Source of the DNA: Candidatus Brocadiaceae bacterium
GTDB taxonomy: Bacteria > Planctomycetota > Brocadiia > SM23-32
Assembly: GCA_030615435.1 (NCBI GenBank)
Contig: JAUWZH010000077.1
Span: forward strand, 1 to 10,350
DNA length: 10,350 nt
Reading direction: 5' to 3'
In this document: positions 1 through 6,450 of the stretch, one piece after another
Numbering within the stretch: position 1 is the stretch's first letter
Layout: each line of letters begins with the position of its first letter
Made by a program: the position numbers and the translations under genes
The notes under the pieces: generated by a model
The model's database searches: none
The model's input: only the letters and a program-made list of their open reading frames with translations
What the model was told of the DNA's origin: nothing

Positions 1-1604
1 ATCCCCCTCAGCGGCTTACGCGGGCGTTCCTGCCTGCGGCGCTCTCGCTGCAGGCGCCCCTTCTCGTCCTTGATCCACGCGATGATCGGGCCGCAGTCGT
101 CGGCGCTGACGCTTGCTTCCTTGCTGAGGCCGAAGCGCTTGTTTATGTAAGCCGGCACGACCGCCTCTGGCACGTGAAGGAGTGCCTGCGCCAGCATTTC
201 TTCCTCTGATATGGCGGTGGTGCGGGCGAGCTCGTCGTACTGGTAGTCCACCCACTTGGCGACCTCGACCAAACGGGTCTTTTTCACCGTGATCTCGGTC
301 CTCTCCGCCACGTCCTGCGCAAGGTAACATTGGAGCCAGTACGCCATTCCCTCCAGGCCCGATTTGTCCGTGATGCTGATGGACGGCGGCTTGCCCAGAA
401 GACGCGTGGTGTCGAATATCTGGTAGATACGCTCGTCCATGGCCAGCCCGCCGCCGTGGATGCCGGCGCGCGTGCGATTGGAGTCGTCGCCGACGAGGGG
501 ATAGTTCTTGGGGATGCGCACGCCCATGTTGCGGAAGTAGTCGGCCGTCTCGGTTATGGCCGCGGTGTTGGTGCCGTTGGCGCCTTTGAGGGCGCGATAC
601 ATGATGATGGCGCCCTCGATCGGAGGGTTGCCAGTGCGCTCTCCGAAGCCCATCAGGGTGCCGTTCAGGATGTCACACCCGTAGAGCCAGCCCGCCACGG
701 CGTTGGCGATCACCAGGTGGAAGTCGTTGTGCCCGTGCCACTCCATCCGCTCTGAAGGGATGCCGGCCTGCCTCACCTTGTAGATGAGCTTAGGAACGCT
801 GCGCGGCAGTTCCACGCCGGGGTATGGCAGGCCGAACCCCATCGTGTCGCACAGCCGCACCTTCGGCTTGAGCTCTGCGGGGAGCTCCTGGGCGAAGCGG
901 GCGATCATCTCACAGAACGGCAGCACGAAACCGTCCATGTTCGCCCGCGTGATGTCCTCCAGGTGGAAGCGCACCCGAATGTCCCGCTCGGCCGCCTGCT
1001 TCGCCATGCTCAGGTACTCCTCGGCGGCGCTCTTCCAGTTCTTGCGCAGTTTGAGGAACACGTGGTAGTCCGAGCACGAAGACAGCAGTCCCGTCTCCCG
1101 GATGCCGAGGTGCTGCATGAGCTTGAGATAGAGGGCGTCCTCGCTCACGCCTCTGATCCATCCGGTCGGCTCGGGAAGGGCAGGGTTGCTCGCATACTCT
1201 TCCAGGCATGCCTCCACGGCCCGAATATCGCTGTCGGAGTAAAGGAAGAACTCGCTGTAACGTATGACCCGATTCGGCCCGGAGAGCTTTCCGAGCAGCC
1301 TGTAGAGATCCACGATCTGCTTCTTGGTGTAAGGGGGACGTGCTTGCTGGCCGTCGCGGAACGTCGTGTCGCTGATCAGGAGGTCCGCCTCTTTGCGCTT
1401 CTCGAAGTCGAACTCGACCAGCTTGCCGTCAATCTCCTCGTACCCCTTGCCGGTGAAAGAGACCTGAGGGACTTTGACATACGGGAACATGTCTTCAAGC
1501 AGATGCGGTTCCCCCTCGCCTATGTCCGCCACCTCGGAAACATCCACAGGGACCTCACGCGTCGGCTTGAGCTTCAATATCTTGGTCTTGAGCTCTCTTT
1601 CCAT
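1..1604 (-). CDS. DRE-TIM acyl-CoA condensing enzyme, Re-citrate synthase / homocitrate synthase-like (partial, runs off left edge)
   Basis: The frame is open from ATG 1604 to the window edge, 534 residues with no stop, so the C-terminus is missing. The start follows a strong SD, GGAGGGG (1607-1613). Family hallmarks are a first-strand motif DTTFRDGQQ (residues 79-87), HLEDITRAN (214-222), RLCDTMGFG (250-258), the metal-binding WHGHNDF (289-295) and GERTGNPPIE (321-330), then AGIHGGG (380-386). These fit the HMGL-like/DRE-TIM superfamily, which condenses acetyl-CoA with a 2-oxoacid. FRDGQQ with PPYT just after it, and SEFFLY, SDYHVFLKL and LPRSVPKLIY, resemble as I recall them the Clostridium kluyveri Re-citrate synthase branch rather than LeuA. 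About 75 residues precede the barrel, and about 200 follow GERTGN, ending in a basic tail. No LeuA regulatory domain is recognisable. It is divergent from a decarboxylating dehydrogenase. Family is confident; substrate (oxaloacetate, 2-oxoisovalerate or 2-oxoglutarate) is not. Confidence 0.85.
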   Translation of the reverse strand, partial: MERELKTKILKLKPTREVPVDVSEVADIGEGEPHLLEDMFPYVKVPQVSFTGKGYEEIDGKLVEFDFEKRKEADLLISDTTFRDGQQARPPYTKKQIVDLYRLLGKLSGPNRVIRYSEFFLYSDSDIRAVEACLEEYASNPALPEPTGWIRGVSEDALYLKLMQHLGIRETGLLSSCSDYHVFLKLRKNWKSAAEEYLSMAKQAAERDIRVRFHLEDITRANMDGFVLPFCEMIARFAQELPAELKPKVRLCDTMGFGLPYPGVELPRSVPKLIYKVRQAGIPSERMEWHGHNDFHLVIANAVAGWLYGCDILNGTLMGFGERTGNPPIEGAIIMYRALKGANGTNTAAITETADYFRNMGVRIPKNYPLVGDDSNRTRAGIHGGGLAMDERIYQIFDTTRLLGKPPSISITDKSGLEGMAYWLQCYLAQDVAERTEITVKKTRLVEVAKWVDYQYDELARTTAISEEEMLAQALLHVPEAVVPAYINKRFGLSKEASVSADDCGPIIAWIKDEKGRLQRERRRQERPRKPLRG

Positions 1605-1654
1605 GTCCCCTCCAAACGCTGTGCTGTAATAGAGAGTCCCGACAGAGACCAAGC

Positions 1655-1684
1655 AGTATAGCAGAAAAGGTCAGAAACTTCCAA
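1655..1684 (-). promoter_or_regulatory. Sigma-70-type promoter of the leftward condensing-enzyme gene
   Basis: Read on the minus strand, a -35 box TTGGAA (1679-1684) is followed by an 18-nt spacer and a -10 box TATACT (1655-1660), with TGC directly before it, giving an extended -10. Transcription would start near 1648, leaving a leader of about 44 nt before the ATG at 1604. The assignment rests on box matches only. Confidence 0.55.
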
Positions 1685-1836
1685 GGGAGCCCAGCAGGGA
1701 CCCGTTTGACGCGTCCCCTCGTTTCGCAGCACCTGTCTTGCTGACAAACCCCGACGGGGGCGTGCCCTGGCTACCCGCGTGGGAATACTCCTGATACGAG
1801 TACCTCGGCTGCGGACAGTACTCTACCGGGGCGGCT

Positions 1837-1865
1837 TTGACTTTTGCCGCGCGGGCGACTATGCT
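1837..1865 (+). promoter_or_regulatory. Sigma-70-type promoter of the rightward dehydrogenase gene
   Basis: A -35 box TTGACT (1837-1842, five of six consensus bases), a 17-nt spacer and a -10 box TATGCT (1860-1865, four of six) predict a start near 1872 and a leader of about 79 nt. The -35 coincides with a TTG that could be mistaken for an early start codon; a promoter here supports translation from ATG 1951 instead. Confidence 0.5.
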
Positions 1866-1950
1866 GACCATCCGTTGCGCTTCCCGCGCCATTCTCGTTG
1901 CCCCATTCGCTCTTGCGGCGCGTTGCCCCTCTGCAACAAAGGAAATCACA

Positions 1951-3018
1951 ATGTATAAGGTCGCAGTTATCCCGGGTGACGGAACCGGGCCAGAGGTCGT
2001 GGAGGAAGGGCTGAAGGTGTTGGGAGCCGTCTCTGAGCTCGAAGGGCTTTCCTGCGAGACGGTCCGCTACGATTTCGGGGGGGAGCGCTACCTGCGCACC
2101 GGTGAAGTATTGCCCGACGGGGCCGTAGACGAGCTGCGCACCTTTGATGCCATCTATCTGGGGGCGGTGGGGCACCCCGAAGTGGCCCCCGGCATCCTGG
2201 AGAAGGGCCTGCTGTTGCGGCTCAGGTTCGAGCTGGAACAGTACATCAACCTGCGTCCCGTGAGGCTCTACCCCGGCGTGGATTGCCCGCTGAAGGACAA
2301 GGGTCCCGGGGACATTGACTTCGTCGTCGTGCGGGAGAACAACGAAGGCCTCTACACGGGCTCGGGCGGCTTCACTTACAAAGGGACGGCCAACGAGGTA
2401 GCGATCCAGGAGATGGTCAACACCCGCCGGGGGGTGGAGCGGTGTCTGCGCTACGCGTTCCAGTACTGCCGCCGGCGCAACCGGAAGAAGAAACTGACCC
2501 TCTGTGCGAAGACGAATGTCCTGACCTACGCCCACGATCTGTGGTGGCGGGCCTTCAACGAGGTGGGCGAAGAATACCCGGACATCACGCGCGACTACGC
2601 GCACGTGGACGCTACCTGCATGTGGATGGTCAAGAACCCGGAGTGGTTCGACGTGATAGTGACGTGCAACATGTTCGGCGACATCATCACCGACCTCGGA
2701 GCGATAATCCAGGGGGGAATGGGCATCGCTGCCGGCGCAAACATAAACCCCGAGGGGGTCTCCATGTTTGAACCGATCGGGGGCAGCGCTCCCAAGTACG
2801 CCGGTCAGGGCAAAATCAACCCTCTGGCGGCTATCTGCGCCGTCTCGATGATGCTGGAGAACCTCGGCGAACACCAGGCCGCCGAAAGGGTGGAGAAAGC
2901 CGTCATGTGGGTGACGGCCAACAAGTTGGAAAGCCTTTCCGCCGGCAGGATGGGCTACTCGACCCAGGAAGTGGGAGACCTCGTCGTTGAGGCCCTGGAG
3001 CCTCTCCCCGATGTGTGA
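1951..3018 (+). CDS. NAD(P)-dependent beta-decarboxylating dehydrogenase, 3-isopropylmalate / isocitrate / tartrate dehydrogenase family
   Basis: A complete 355-aa protein, the usual length for LeuB-type enzymes. It oxidises and decarboxylates a 2-hydroxyacid using Mg2+ and NAD(P)+. ATG 1951 is chosen because the protein then opens with the family's YKVAVIPGDGTGPEV and has an AAAGGA ribosome site 7 nt upstream. Catalytic residues in order: R92, R102 (NLRP), R128 (VVREN), Y135, K187 (CAKTN), D220 (HVDA), D244 and D248 (GDIITD). Leu88/Leu89 occupy the pocket that has Ser/Asn in isocitrate dehydrogenases, favouring isopropylmalate or the tartrate/D-malate group; NLRPVRLYPGV followed by CPL also resembles tartrate dehydrogenase. 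The nucleotide loop reads IGGSAPKYAGQ, with a Lys-Tyr pair like that of NADP isocitrate dehydrogenase. Divergent from the condensing enzyme, it probably serves the same pathway. Exact substrate unresolved. Confidence 0.88.
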   Translation: MYKVAVIPGDGTGPEVVEEGLKVLGAVSELEGLSCETVRYDFGGERYLRTGEVLPDGAVDELRTFDAIYLGAVGHPEVAPGILEKGLLLRLRFELEQYINLRPVRLYPGVDCPLKDKGPGDIDFVVVRENNEGLYTGSGGFTYKGTANEVAIQEMVNTRRGVERCLRYAFQYCRRRNRKKKLTLCAKTNVLTYAHDLWWRAFNEVGEEYPDITRDYAHVDATCMWMVKNPEWFDVIVTCNMFGDIITDLGAIIQGGMGIAAGANINPEGVSMFEPIGGSAPKYAGQGKINPLAAICAVSMMLENLGEHQAAERVEKAVMWVTANKLESLSAGRMGYSTQEVGDLVVEALEPLPDV

Positions 3019-3037
3019 TGCACTACGGCGAATGAGG

Positions 3038-3054
3038 TCCGGGAGGGACCCGGA
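3038..3054. terminator. Weak hairpin between convergent genes
   Basis: TCCGGG and CCCGGA form a 6-bp stem around a 5-nt AGGGA loop, 20 bp after the dehydrogenase stop and about 90 bp beyond the stop of the convergent response regulator. There is no T-run on either side, so this is at best a weak or factor-assisted bidirectional terminator. Confidence 0.25.
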
Positions 3055-3146
3055 GGTCTGACTCCGTATTTCACGCTGCCCCTGTCGTCCCGTTGCAGTC
3101 AAACACTGGCACTGGCGCTGCGACCCGGTGTTGGGATCTCTCCCGT

Positions 3147-3779
3147 TCAGTCAATGAGCTCGTTTTTCACCGCGTAGCGCGTCAATGCCGCATTTGTCTT
3201 CATGCCCATCTTGCGCAGAAGCCGGGTGCGATAGGTGCTGATGGTTTTCACGCTGAGCGACAATTGTGCTCCGATCTGCGACACAGTCTTTCCCGAGGCA
3301 ATCATGCACATTACCTCGTACTCCCGGTCGGAAAGCCTTTCGTGTGGCTGTTTCTCGGAGTCGGTCTCCAGGTCGACGGCCAGTTTCTCAGCCAGTGCTT
3401 GGCTCACGTACTTGCCGCCATCGAAGGCCTTCTTCGCAGCCTTTACCAACTCCTCGCCAGCACTTTCCTTGTTCACGTAGCCGGAGGCTCCCGCCTTCAA
3501 TACCCGTTTGGCAAACTCGTCTTCCGGATGCACGGTGAGAATCAATATAGGAAGACGGGGATGCGCAGACTTCAGTTCCTTGAGGACCTCCAGTCCACTC
3601 TTGCCCGGCAGCGTTATGTCAAGAATGAGAAGGTCCCAGTGCGTCTTCCAGACCTGCTGGAAGACCTCGTCAGCGTTCCGCGCTTCGCCGAAGTGTGCTG
3701 ACGGGAACTCCTCCACCAGAATCGCCTTCACCCCGTACCGAACTACGGCGTGGTCGTCCGCGATGAGAATTCTGAGCAT
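3147..3779 (-). CDS. NarL/FixJ-family response regulator (receiver + LuxR-type HTH)
   Basis: A complete 210-aa two-component transcription regulator acting in the cytoplasm. Residues 1-120 form a receiver with all expected active-site residues: Asp8/Asp9, the phosphoacceptor Asp54 in LLILDITLPG, Thr82 and Lys104. Residues about 148-208 form a LuxR/GerE helix-turn-helix, LSDREYEVMCMIASGKTVSQ onward, with the recognition helix around VKTISTYRTRLL. ATG 3779 has an SD AAGGTGA (3784-3790) and begins directly with LRILIADDH, as expected. No histidine kinase lies in the window, so it is an orphan here. A candidate promoter lies about 105 bp upstream. Its targets are unknown; the divergent GGDEF gene is one possibility, by position only. 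Confidence 0.93.
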   Translation of the reverse strand: MLRILIADDHAVVRYGVKAILVEEFPSAHFGEARNADEVFQQVWKTHWDLLILDITLPGKSGLEVLKELKSAHPRLPILILTVHPEDEFAKRVLKAGASGYVNKESAGEELVKAAKKAFDGGKYVSQALAEKLAVDLETDSEKQPHERLSDREYEVMCMIASGKTVSQIGAQLSLSVKTISTYRTRLLRKMGMKTNAALTRYAVKNELID

Positions 3780-3890
3780 TGTCTCACCTTTGAGATCAGA
3801 CTTCTATGCAAAGCAATACACGTCAGCTTGCCAGAGGGGGCGACAGAAACCTCCTCGAGTTCTTGCACGCCAACATATCGAAAGGACCCT

Positions 3891-3918
3891 ATTATATTAT
3901 GGGAGCGTGTTCTTTCCA
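3891..3918 (-). promoter_or_regulatory. Candidate promoter of the NarL/FixJ regulator
   Basis: On the minus strand a perfect TATAAT (3891-3896) is preceded, after 16 nt, by TGGAAA (3913-3918, four of six -35 bases). It sits in a short AT-rich patch that stands out in a GC-rich spacer. A start near 3884 would give a leader of about 105 nt. Confidence 0.45.
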
Positions 3919-4103
3919 TCGGTTCCGGGGAGAGGTGGCCCCTGCGCGCATAGTCTCCTCTTTCTACAACGGCCGCCCTGGGCCGCTGGGGAAAAAGGCT
4001 GCCGGAAACCTCCCACACTGCTCACGCGCGCTCCGTCGCTGCGAAGCGCCCTGAAGGCGTCTGTCCGTGAACCCCTTTGCTCGGCAGCAACGCGCCCGGT
4101 CTT

Positions 4104-4130
4104 ATACCACTTGTGGGTTCAGTGTGGTAT
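4104..4130. repeat. Inverted repeat ATACCAC / GTGGTAT
   Basis: Seven-base arms (4104-4110 and 4124-4130) surround a 13-nt loop. It could be a hairpin or an operator in the spacer upstream of the GGDEF gene. No T-run follows. By length alone this could be chance. Confidence 0.35.
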
Positions 4131-4149
4131 CGGCGAAGGCTGATTCTCT

Positions 4150-4191
4150 TGTAGGACATATTCTCTTTTTCGTGACAGCCTTTGTCCTACA
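4150..4191. repeat. Inverted repeat TGTAGGACA / TGTCCTACA
   Basis: Perfect 9-base arms (4150-4158 and 4183-4191) are separated by 24 nt containing a T-rich stretch; CTTG/CAAG flanks extend the pairing past a small bulge. A hairpin or operator is possible. About one arm pair of this size is expected by chance in a window this long, so position is the only added support. Confidence 0.35.
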
Positions 4192-4227
4192 GCAAGGGAG
4201 GCAAGCAACGAAACGGTCCACGGTATC

Positions 4228-4262
4228 GGCCGTAACCCTCTGTGTTGCAAGGAGATACGGCC
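4228..4262. repeat. Inverted repeat GGCCGTA / TACGGCC
   Basis: Seven-base arms (4228-4234 and 4256-4262) are separated by 21 nt. It is the third spaced inverted repeat within 160 bp in the same intergenic region. Function unknown. Confidence 0.3.
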
Positions 4263-4437
4263 CAAACAGCCGCGCGCGAGGAAAGTCCTTCCCACGAGAA
4301 CGCCCCGCAGTCCGGCATAAATGCCGCCCCAACGGCACTTGAAGAACTTGTTTCATCCCTTACCCTATCTCTTAGGTGAAGAATGCTCAAGCACGCCAGC
4401 AGGGTGTAATGCGCCATGGCAGGAAAGGGAAGAAGAT

Positions 4438-5196
4438 ATGGCGGATGACACGAACAAGCTGACTGCAGACTACCTGGAGTCTTCGAGAGGGATGCAGAGG
4501 CGGGTCAGGAATATTTTCCTCGGCTCGGTCGCCCTCTCTGTCGGATTGCTCGCCATTTATGCCTTCTTGCCTCATGGTGAAGGCCCCCTCTCGAGGATTG
4601 TGCGTGTAGCATTCCCTCCGCTTTTGCTATGGTCTTTCACCATCGCGGGTTATGCGTTTCACTTGTTGTCGAGCCTGACGAATCAAGCGAGGCGGTTTGT
4701 TGAACAGTACGCCGTTGCGGACTCGGCCACGGGCGTCAAATCGCTGAGTTACATGAGGAGCCTGCTTCAGAAGGAATACGAAACGGCAAGTCAGACGGGA
4801 CGTTCCAGCTCGGTGCTCTACGTGGACCTGGAGAACCTCGACCGGGTAAACAGCGATTTTGGCCACGCCGTGGGGGACGTCGTGTTGAGGAACCTGGCCG
4901 GGCGCATCGAGGCCGCCGTGTCAGAGCAAGGCGTGGTGGGGCGAGTGGCAGGCGACGAGTTCTTGGTCGTTCTGCCCGGCACATCCTCGAAAAAAGCAAA
5001 ATCGGTCGCAGAGGCCATCGAGCGCAGTGTGGAACAATACAGGCTCGACCTCGGCAAGAACCGGCACGTGGATTTCGTTCGGTGCCGTATAGGGATCGTA
5101 GGCTGCCAGGCGGATGGCGAGTTCGCCGACGAAATCATAGGACTGGCCCAGAAGGCCAGTCACAAGCCCGGCAGGATGTCACAACTCGACCGCTGA
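4438..5196 (+). CDS. Membrane-anchored GGDEF-domain protein (probable diguanylate cyclase, AGDEF variant)
   Basis: A 252-aa protein from ATG 4438, chosen for the purine-rich AAAGGGA ribosome site 7 nt upstream; an in-frame ATG at 4321 has none and adds a non-conserved stretch. Two hydrophobic segments (about 26-44 and 54-80) anchor it in the inner membrane with a short loop between them, so there is no sizeable sensor domain. Residues about 93-248 are a GGDEF domain, which makes cyclic di-GMP from two GTP. Metal-ligand candidates are D130 and D173; the substrate segment LDRVNSDFGHAVGD (134-147) is intact. The signature reads VAGDEF (170-175) instead of GGDEF/GGEEF. The usual DxLTGLxNR opening is degraded to DSATGVKSL, and no RxxD inhibitory site lies upstream (SEQG there). 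Activity is plausible, unproven. Confidence 0.85.
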   Translation: MADDTNKLTADYLESSRGMQRRVRNIFLGSVALSVGLLAIYAFLPHGEGPLSRIVRVAFPPLLLWSFTIAGYAFHLLSSLTNQARRFVEQYAVADSATGVKSLSYMRSLLQKEYETASQTGRSSSVLYVDLENLDRVNSDFGHAVGDVVLRNLAGRIEAAVSEQGVVGRVAGDEFLVVLPGTSSKKAKSVAEAIERSVEQYRLDLGKNRHVDFVRCRIGIVGCQADGEFADEIIGLAQKASHKPGRMSQLDR

Positions 5197-5235
5197 AAGC
5201 TTCGGTGAAGGGAGCGACGCCGCAGCGGTGCAACG

Positions 5236-5262
5236 GGGATTTCCCGGGGGGACCGGGTTCCC
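5236..5262. terminator. GC-rich hairpin between convergent genes
   Basis: An inner stem CCCGG/CCGGG (5243-5247, 5253-5257) with a GGGGA loop is flanked by GGGA/TCCC outer pairing. It fills most of the 66-bp gap between the GGDEF gene stop (5196) and the stop of the convergent 57-aa gene (5263). There is no T-run on either strand, so intrinsic termination would be weak. Confidence 0.35.
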
Positions 5263-5436
5263 TTACGCGATGCCTAGGGCCCGGTTGATTTCCGCCTGGT
5301 ACTGTTCGATTTCCAGGTTCTCGACCGCCTCGATGAAGACCTTCCGGCCCAACCTGTCGGATTCGAAGATGGCAAGGCCGATGGCTTCGGCCTTGTAGCC
5401 CTCCATGCCGTCATCGTATGCGTACTCTTGCTTCAC
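5263..5436 (-). CDS. 57-aa protein of unknown function, translationally coupled to the dehydrogenase
   Basis: The GTG start (5434-5436) overlaps the TGA stop of the dehydrogenase (5433-5435) in the tetranucleotide GTGA, the classic arrangement for translational coupling. Downstream of this point the frame reads as normal acidic protein (YDDGMEGYKAEAIGLAIF, then ESDRLGRKVF, then a Glu-rich helix); upstream in the same frame it reads as Arg/His-rich nonsense, which supports the GTG start. The product has no signal peptide or membrane segment and looks like a small alpha/beta cytoplasmic protein. I recognise no family. It is the last gene of the three-gene minus-strand cassette and ends beside a hairpin. 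It might be an accessory subunit or an unrelated conserved small protein. Confidence 0.65.
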   Translation of the reverse strand: MKQEYAYDDGMEGYKAEAIGLAIFESDRLGRKVFIEAVENLEIEQYQAEINRALGIA

Positions 5437-6431
5437 GTCCCATTCTCGATGTTCCCCAGGCTCTGTTCGATGTACTCCGCCAAGCGTTTGGCCAAAAAGA
5501 CCCGCGCATCCACGATGGATTCGTACGTGGCGCCGCCGATGTGTGAGGTGATCAACAGGTTGTCGTGCTTCTGCGCGTATTGCACCAGCGGGTGCCGGCC
5601 GACGTTCTCCATCCATTCGCCGTCAATGACGTCCAGGCCCGCGGCTGCAACCTTGCCGGATTCCAGATTCTCCAGGAACGCTTCCTCGTCGATCAGCGCA
5701 CCGCGACTGGTGTTGATGAGCACGACCCCGTCCTTCATCCCGTCGAACGCCGCGCGAGAGATCAGACCGCGTGTCTCGTCGTTCAAGTGCACGTGGATCG
5801 AGATGACGTCGCTCTCGCGGAGCAGCGTGTCGAAATCCACGCGCTCGACACCCTCGATGGCGAAGCTCTTGGGGTCACAGCCGAGCACCCGCATCCGAAA
5901 CGCCTTGCCGTATTCGACGACCATCTTGCCGAGGCGCCCCACGCCCAGCACGCCGAGTGTCTTGCCGGACAGCTGCCGGCCGAGCGATTCGAAGTTCTCC
6001 CCGAAGAAGGCTTCCCGGGGCCACAGGCCCCGGCGGACTGTCTCCACGGACGTTGGGATCCTCCGCGTACAGGCAATCAGAAGTCCCCAGGCGCATTCCG
6101 CAGTGGCCGTGAACGTATCGAGCAGATCGTATTCGCAGGTCAAAGCCAGAAGGGTGATCCCGCGCTCCTTCAGGAGCTTCACGTCGATGTGGTCCGTACC
6201 CGTGCTGGGAGCCGCCACGACCTTCAGGCGTTTGGCGCGGTCAATGAACTCGCGGTCGATCCGGATGCATACGTGACCGTAGTAGGCGTCGTACTCGCCG
6301 ATCCGCTCCAAGATAAGCTCCCGATCTATCGGCAGTTGGTCAACCTCCGCCACCTTCCTGAGCGGCACCAGAGCGTCCGGCGCGAGGGTCAGGTTCACCG
6401 TACAGAGGACTCTAGGTCTGGTCCGGTACAT
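5433..6431 (-). CDS. D-isomer-specific 2-hydroxyacid dehydrogenase (SerA/phosphoglycerate-dehydrogenase-like)
   Basis: A complete 332-aa NAD(P)-dependent oxidoreductase that interconverts a 2-oxoacid and a D-2-hydroxyacid. The N-terminal half carries STGTDHIDV (76-84). The Rossmann motif is GVGRLG (163-168) with Asp186 (GCDP) at the end of the second strand, favouring NAD over NADP. The catalytic set is present: Arg243 (NTSRGALID), Glu272 (LDVIDGEW) and His297 (SHIGGAT). No C-terminal ACT domain follows, so it is the short form, not full-length SerA. ATG 6431 lies 19 nt after the preceding gene, with AAGGA (rather distant, about 10 nt) as ribosome site. It is the middle gene of a cassette whose neighbours are a short Gfo/Idh-like protein and a 57-aa protein. 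Substrate unknown. Confidence 0.92.
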   Translation of the reverse strand: MYRTRPRVLCTVNLTLAPDALVPLRKVAEVDQLPIDRELILERIGEYDAYYGHVCIRIDREFIDRAKRLKVVAAPSTGTDHIDVKLLKERGITLLALTCEYDLLDTFTATAECAWGLLIACTRRIPTSVETVRRGLWPREAFFGENFESLGRQLSGKTLGVLGVGRLGKMVVEYGKAFRMRVLGCDPKSFAIEGVERVDFDTLLRESDVISIHVHLNDETRGLISRAAFDGMKDGVVLINTSRGALIDEEAFLENLESGKVAAAGLDVIDGEWMENVGRHPLVQYAQKHDNLLITSHIGGATYESIVDARVFLAKRLAEYIEQSLGNIENGT

Positions 6432-6450
6432 GGCAAGGGCGTCCTTATCG

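Larger units (their letters stand above)
1605..1950. other. Divergent intergenic region, 346 bp
   Basis: This gap separates the leftward condensing enzyme from the rightward dehydrogenase and contains one promoter for each, about 150 bp apart and not overlapping. I see no convincing coding region, tRNA or T-box-like leader. An in-frame extension of the dehydrogenase from TTG 1837 crosses the promoter and reads as low-complexity Ala/Arg/Cys-rich sequence, so I treat it as non-coding. Confidence 0.6.
3780..4437. other. Long divergent intergenic region (658 bp) with several inverted repeats
   Basis: No convincing gene: the open frames here are short, Arg/Pro/Ser-rich and lack ribosome sites. 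It contains the regulator promoter near 3891-3918 and three spaced inverted repeats between 4104 and 4262. I found no convincing promoter for the GGDEF gene. Confidence 0.5.

Noticed and set aside
1837..1950. N-terminal extension of the dehydrogenase from TTG 1837
   Set aside because: The TTG is the -35 box of a good promoter; the extension is not protein-like, and the family N-terminus plus SD sit at ATG 1951.
1771..3102. Long minus-strand open frame (443 codons) antisense to the dehydrogenase gene
   Set aside because: It mirrors a gene with complete catalytic residues, its own product is His/Pro/Arg-rich with no family features, and GC-rich codon bias makes such antisense frames common.
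3107..3121. TGGCAC-N6-CTGC, a sigma-54 -24/-12-like match on the plus strand
   Set aside because: It would transcribe antisense into the convergent response regulator and has no suitable downstream gene; probably chance in GC-rich DNA.
4278..4288. GAGGAAAGTCC, identical to the first conserved block of bacterial RNase P RNA
   Set aside because: The expected following sequence, the other conserved blocks and space for a 350-400-nt RNA before the GGDEF gene are all absent; an isolated match.
4141..4300. Possible c-di-GMP (GEMM) riboswitch upstream of the GGDEF gene
   Set aside because: Tempting by context, but the conserved GCAAA/GNAA tetraloop-receptor pattern and P1 pairing could not be found.
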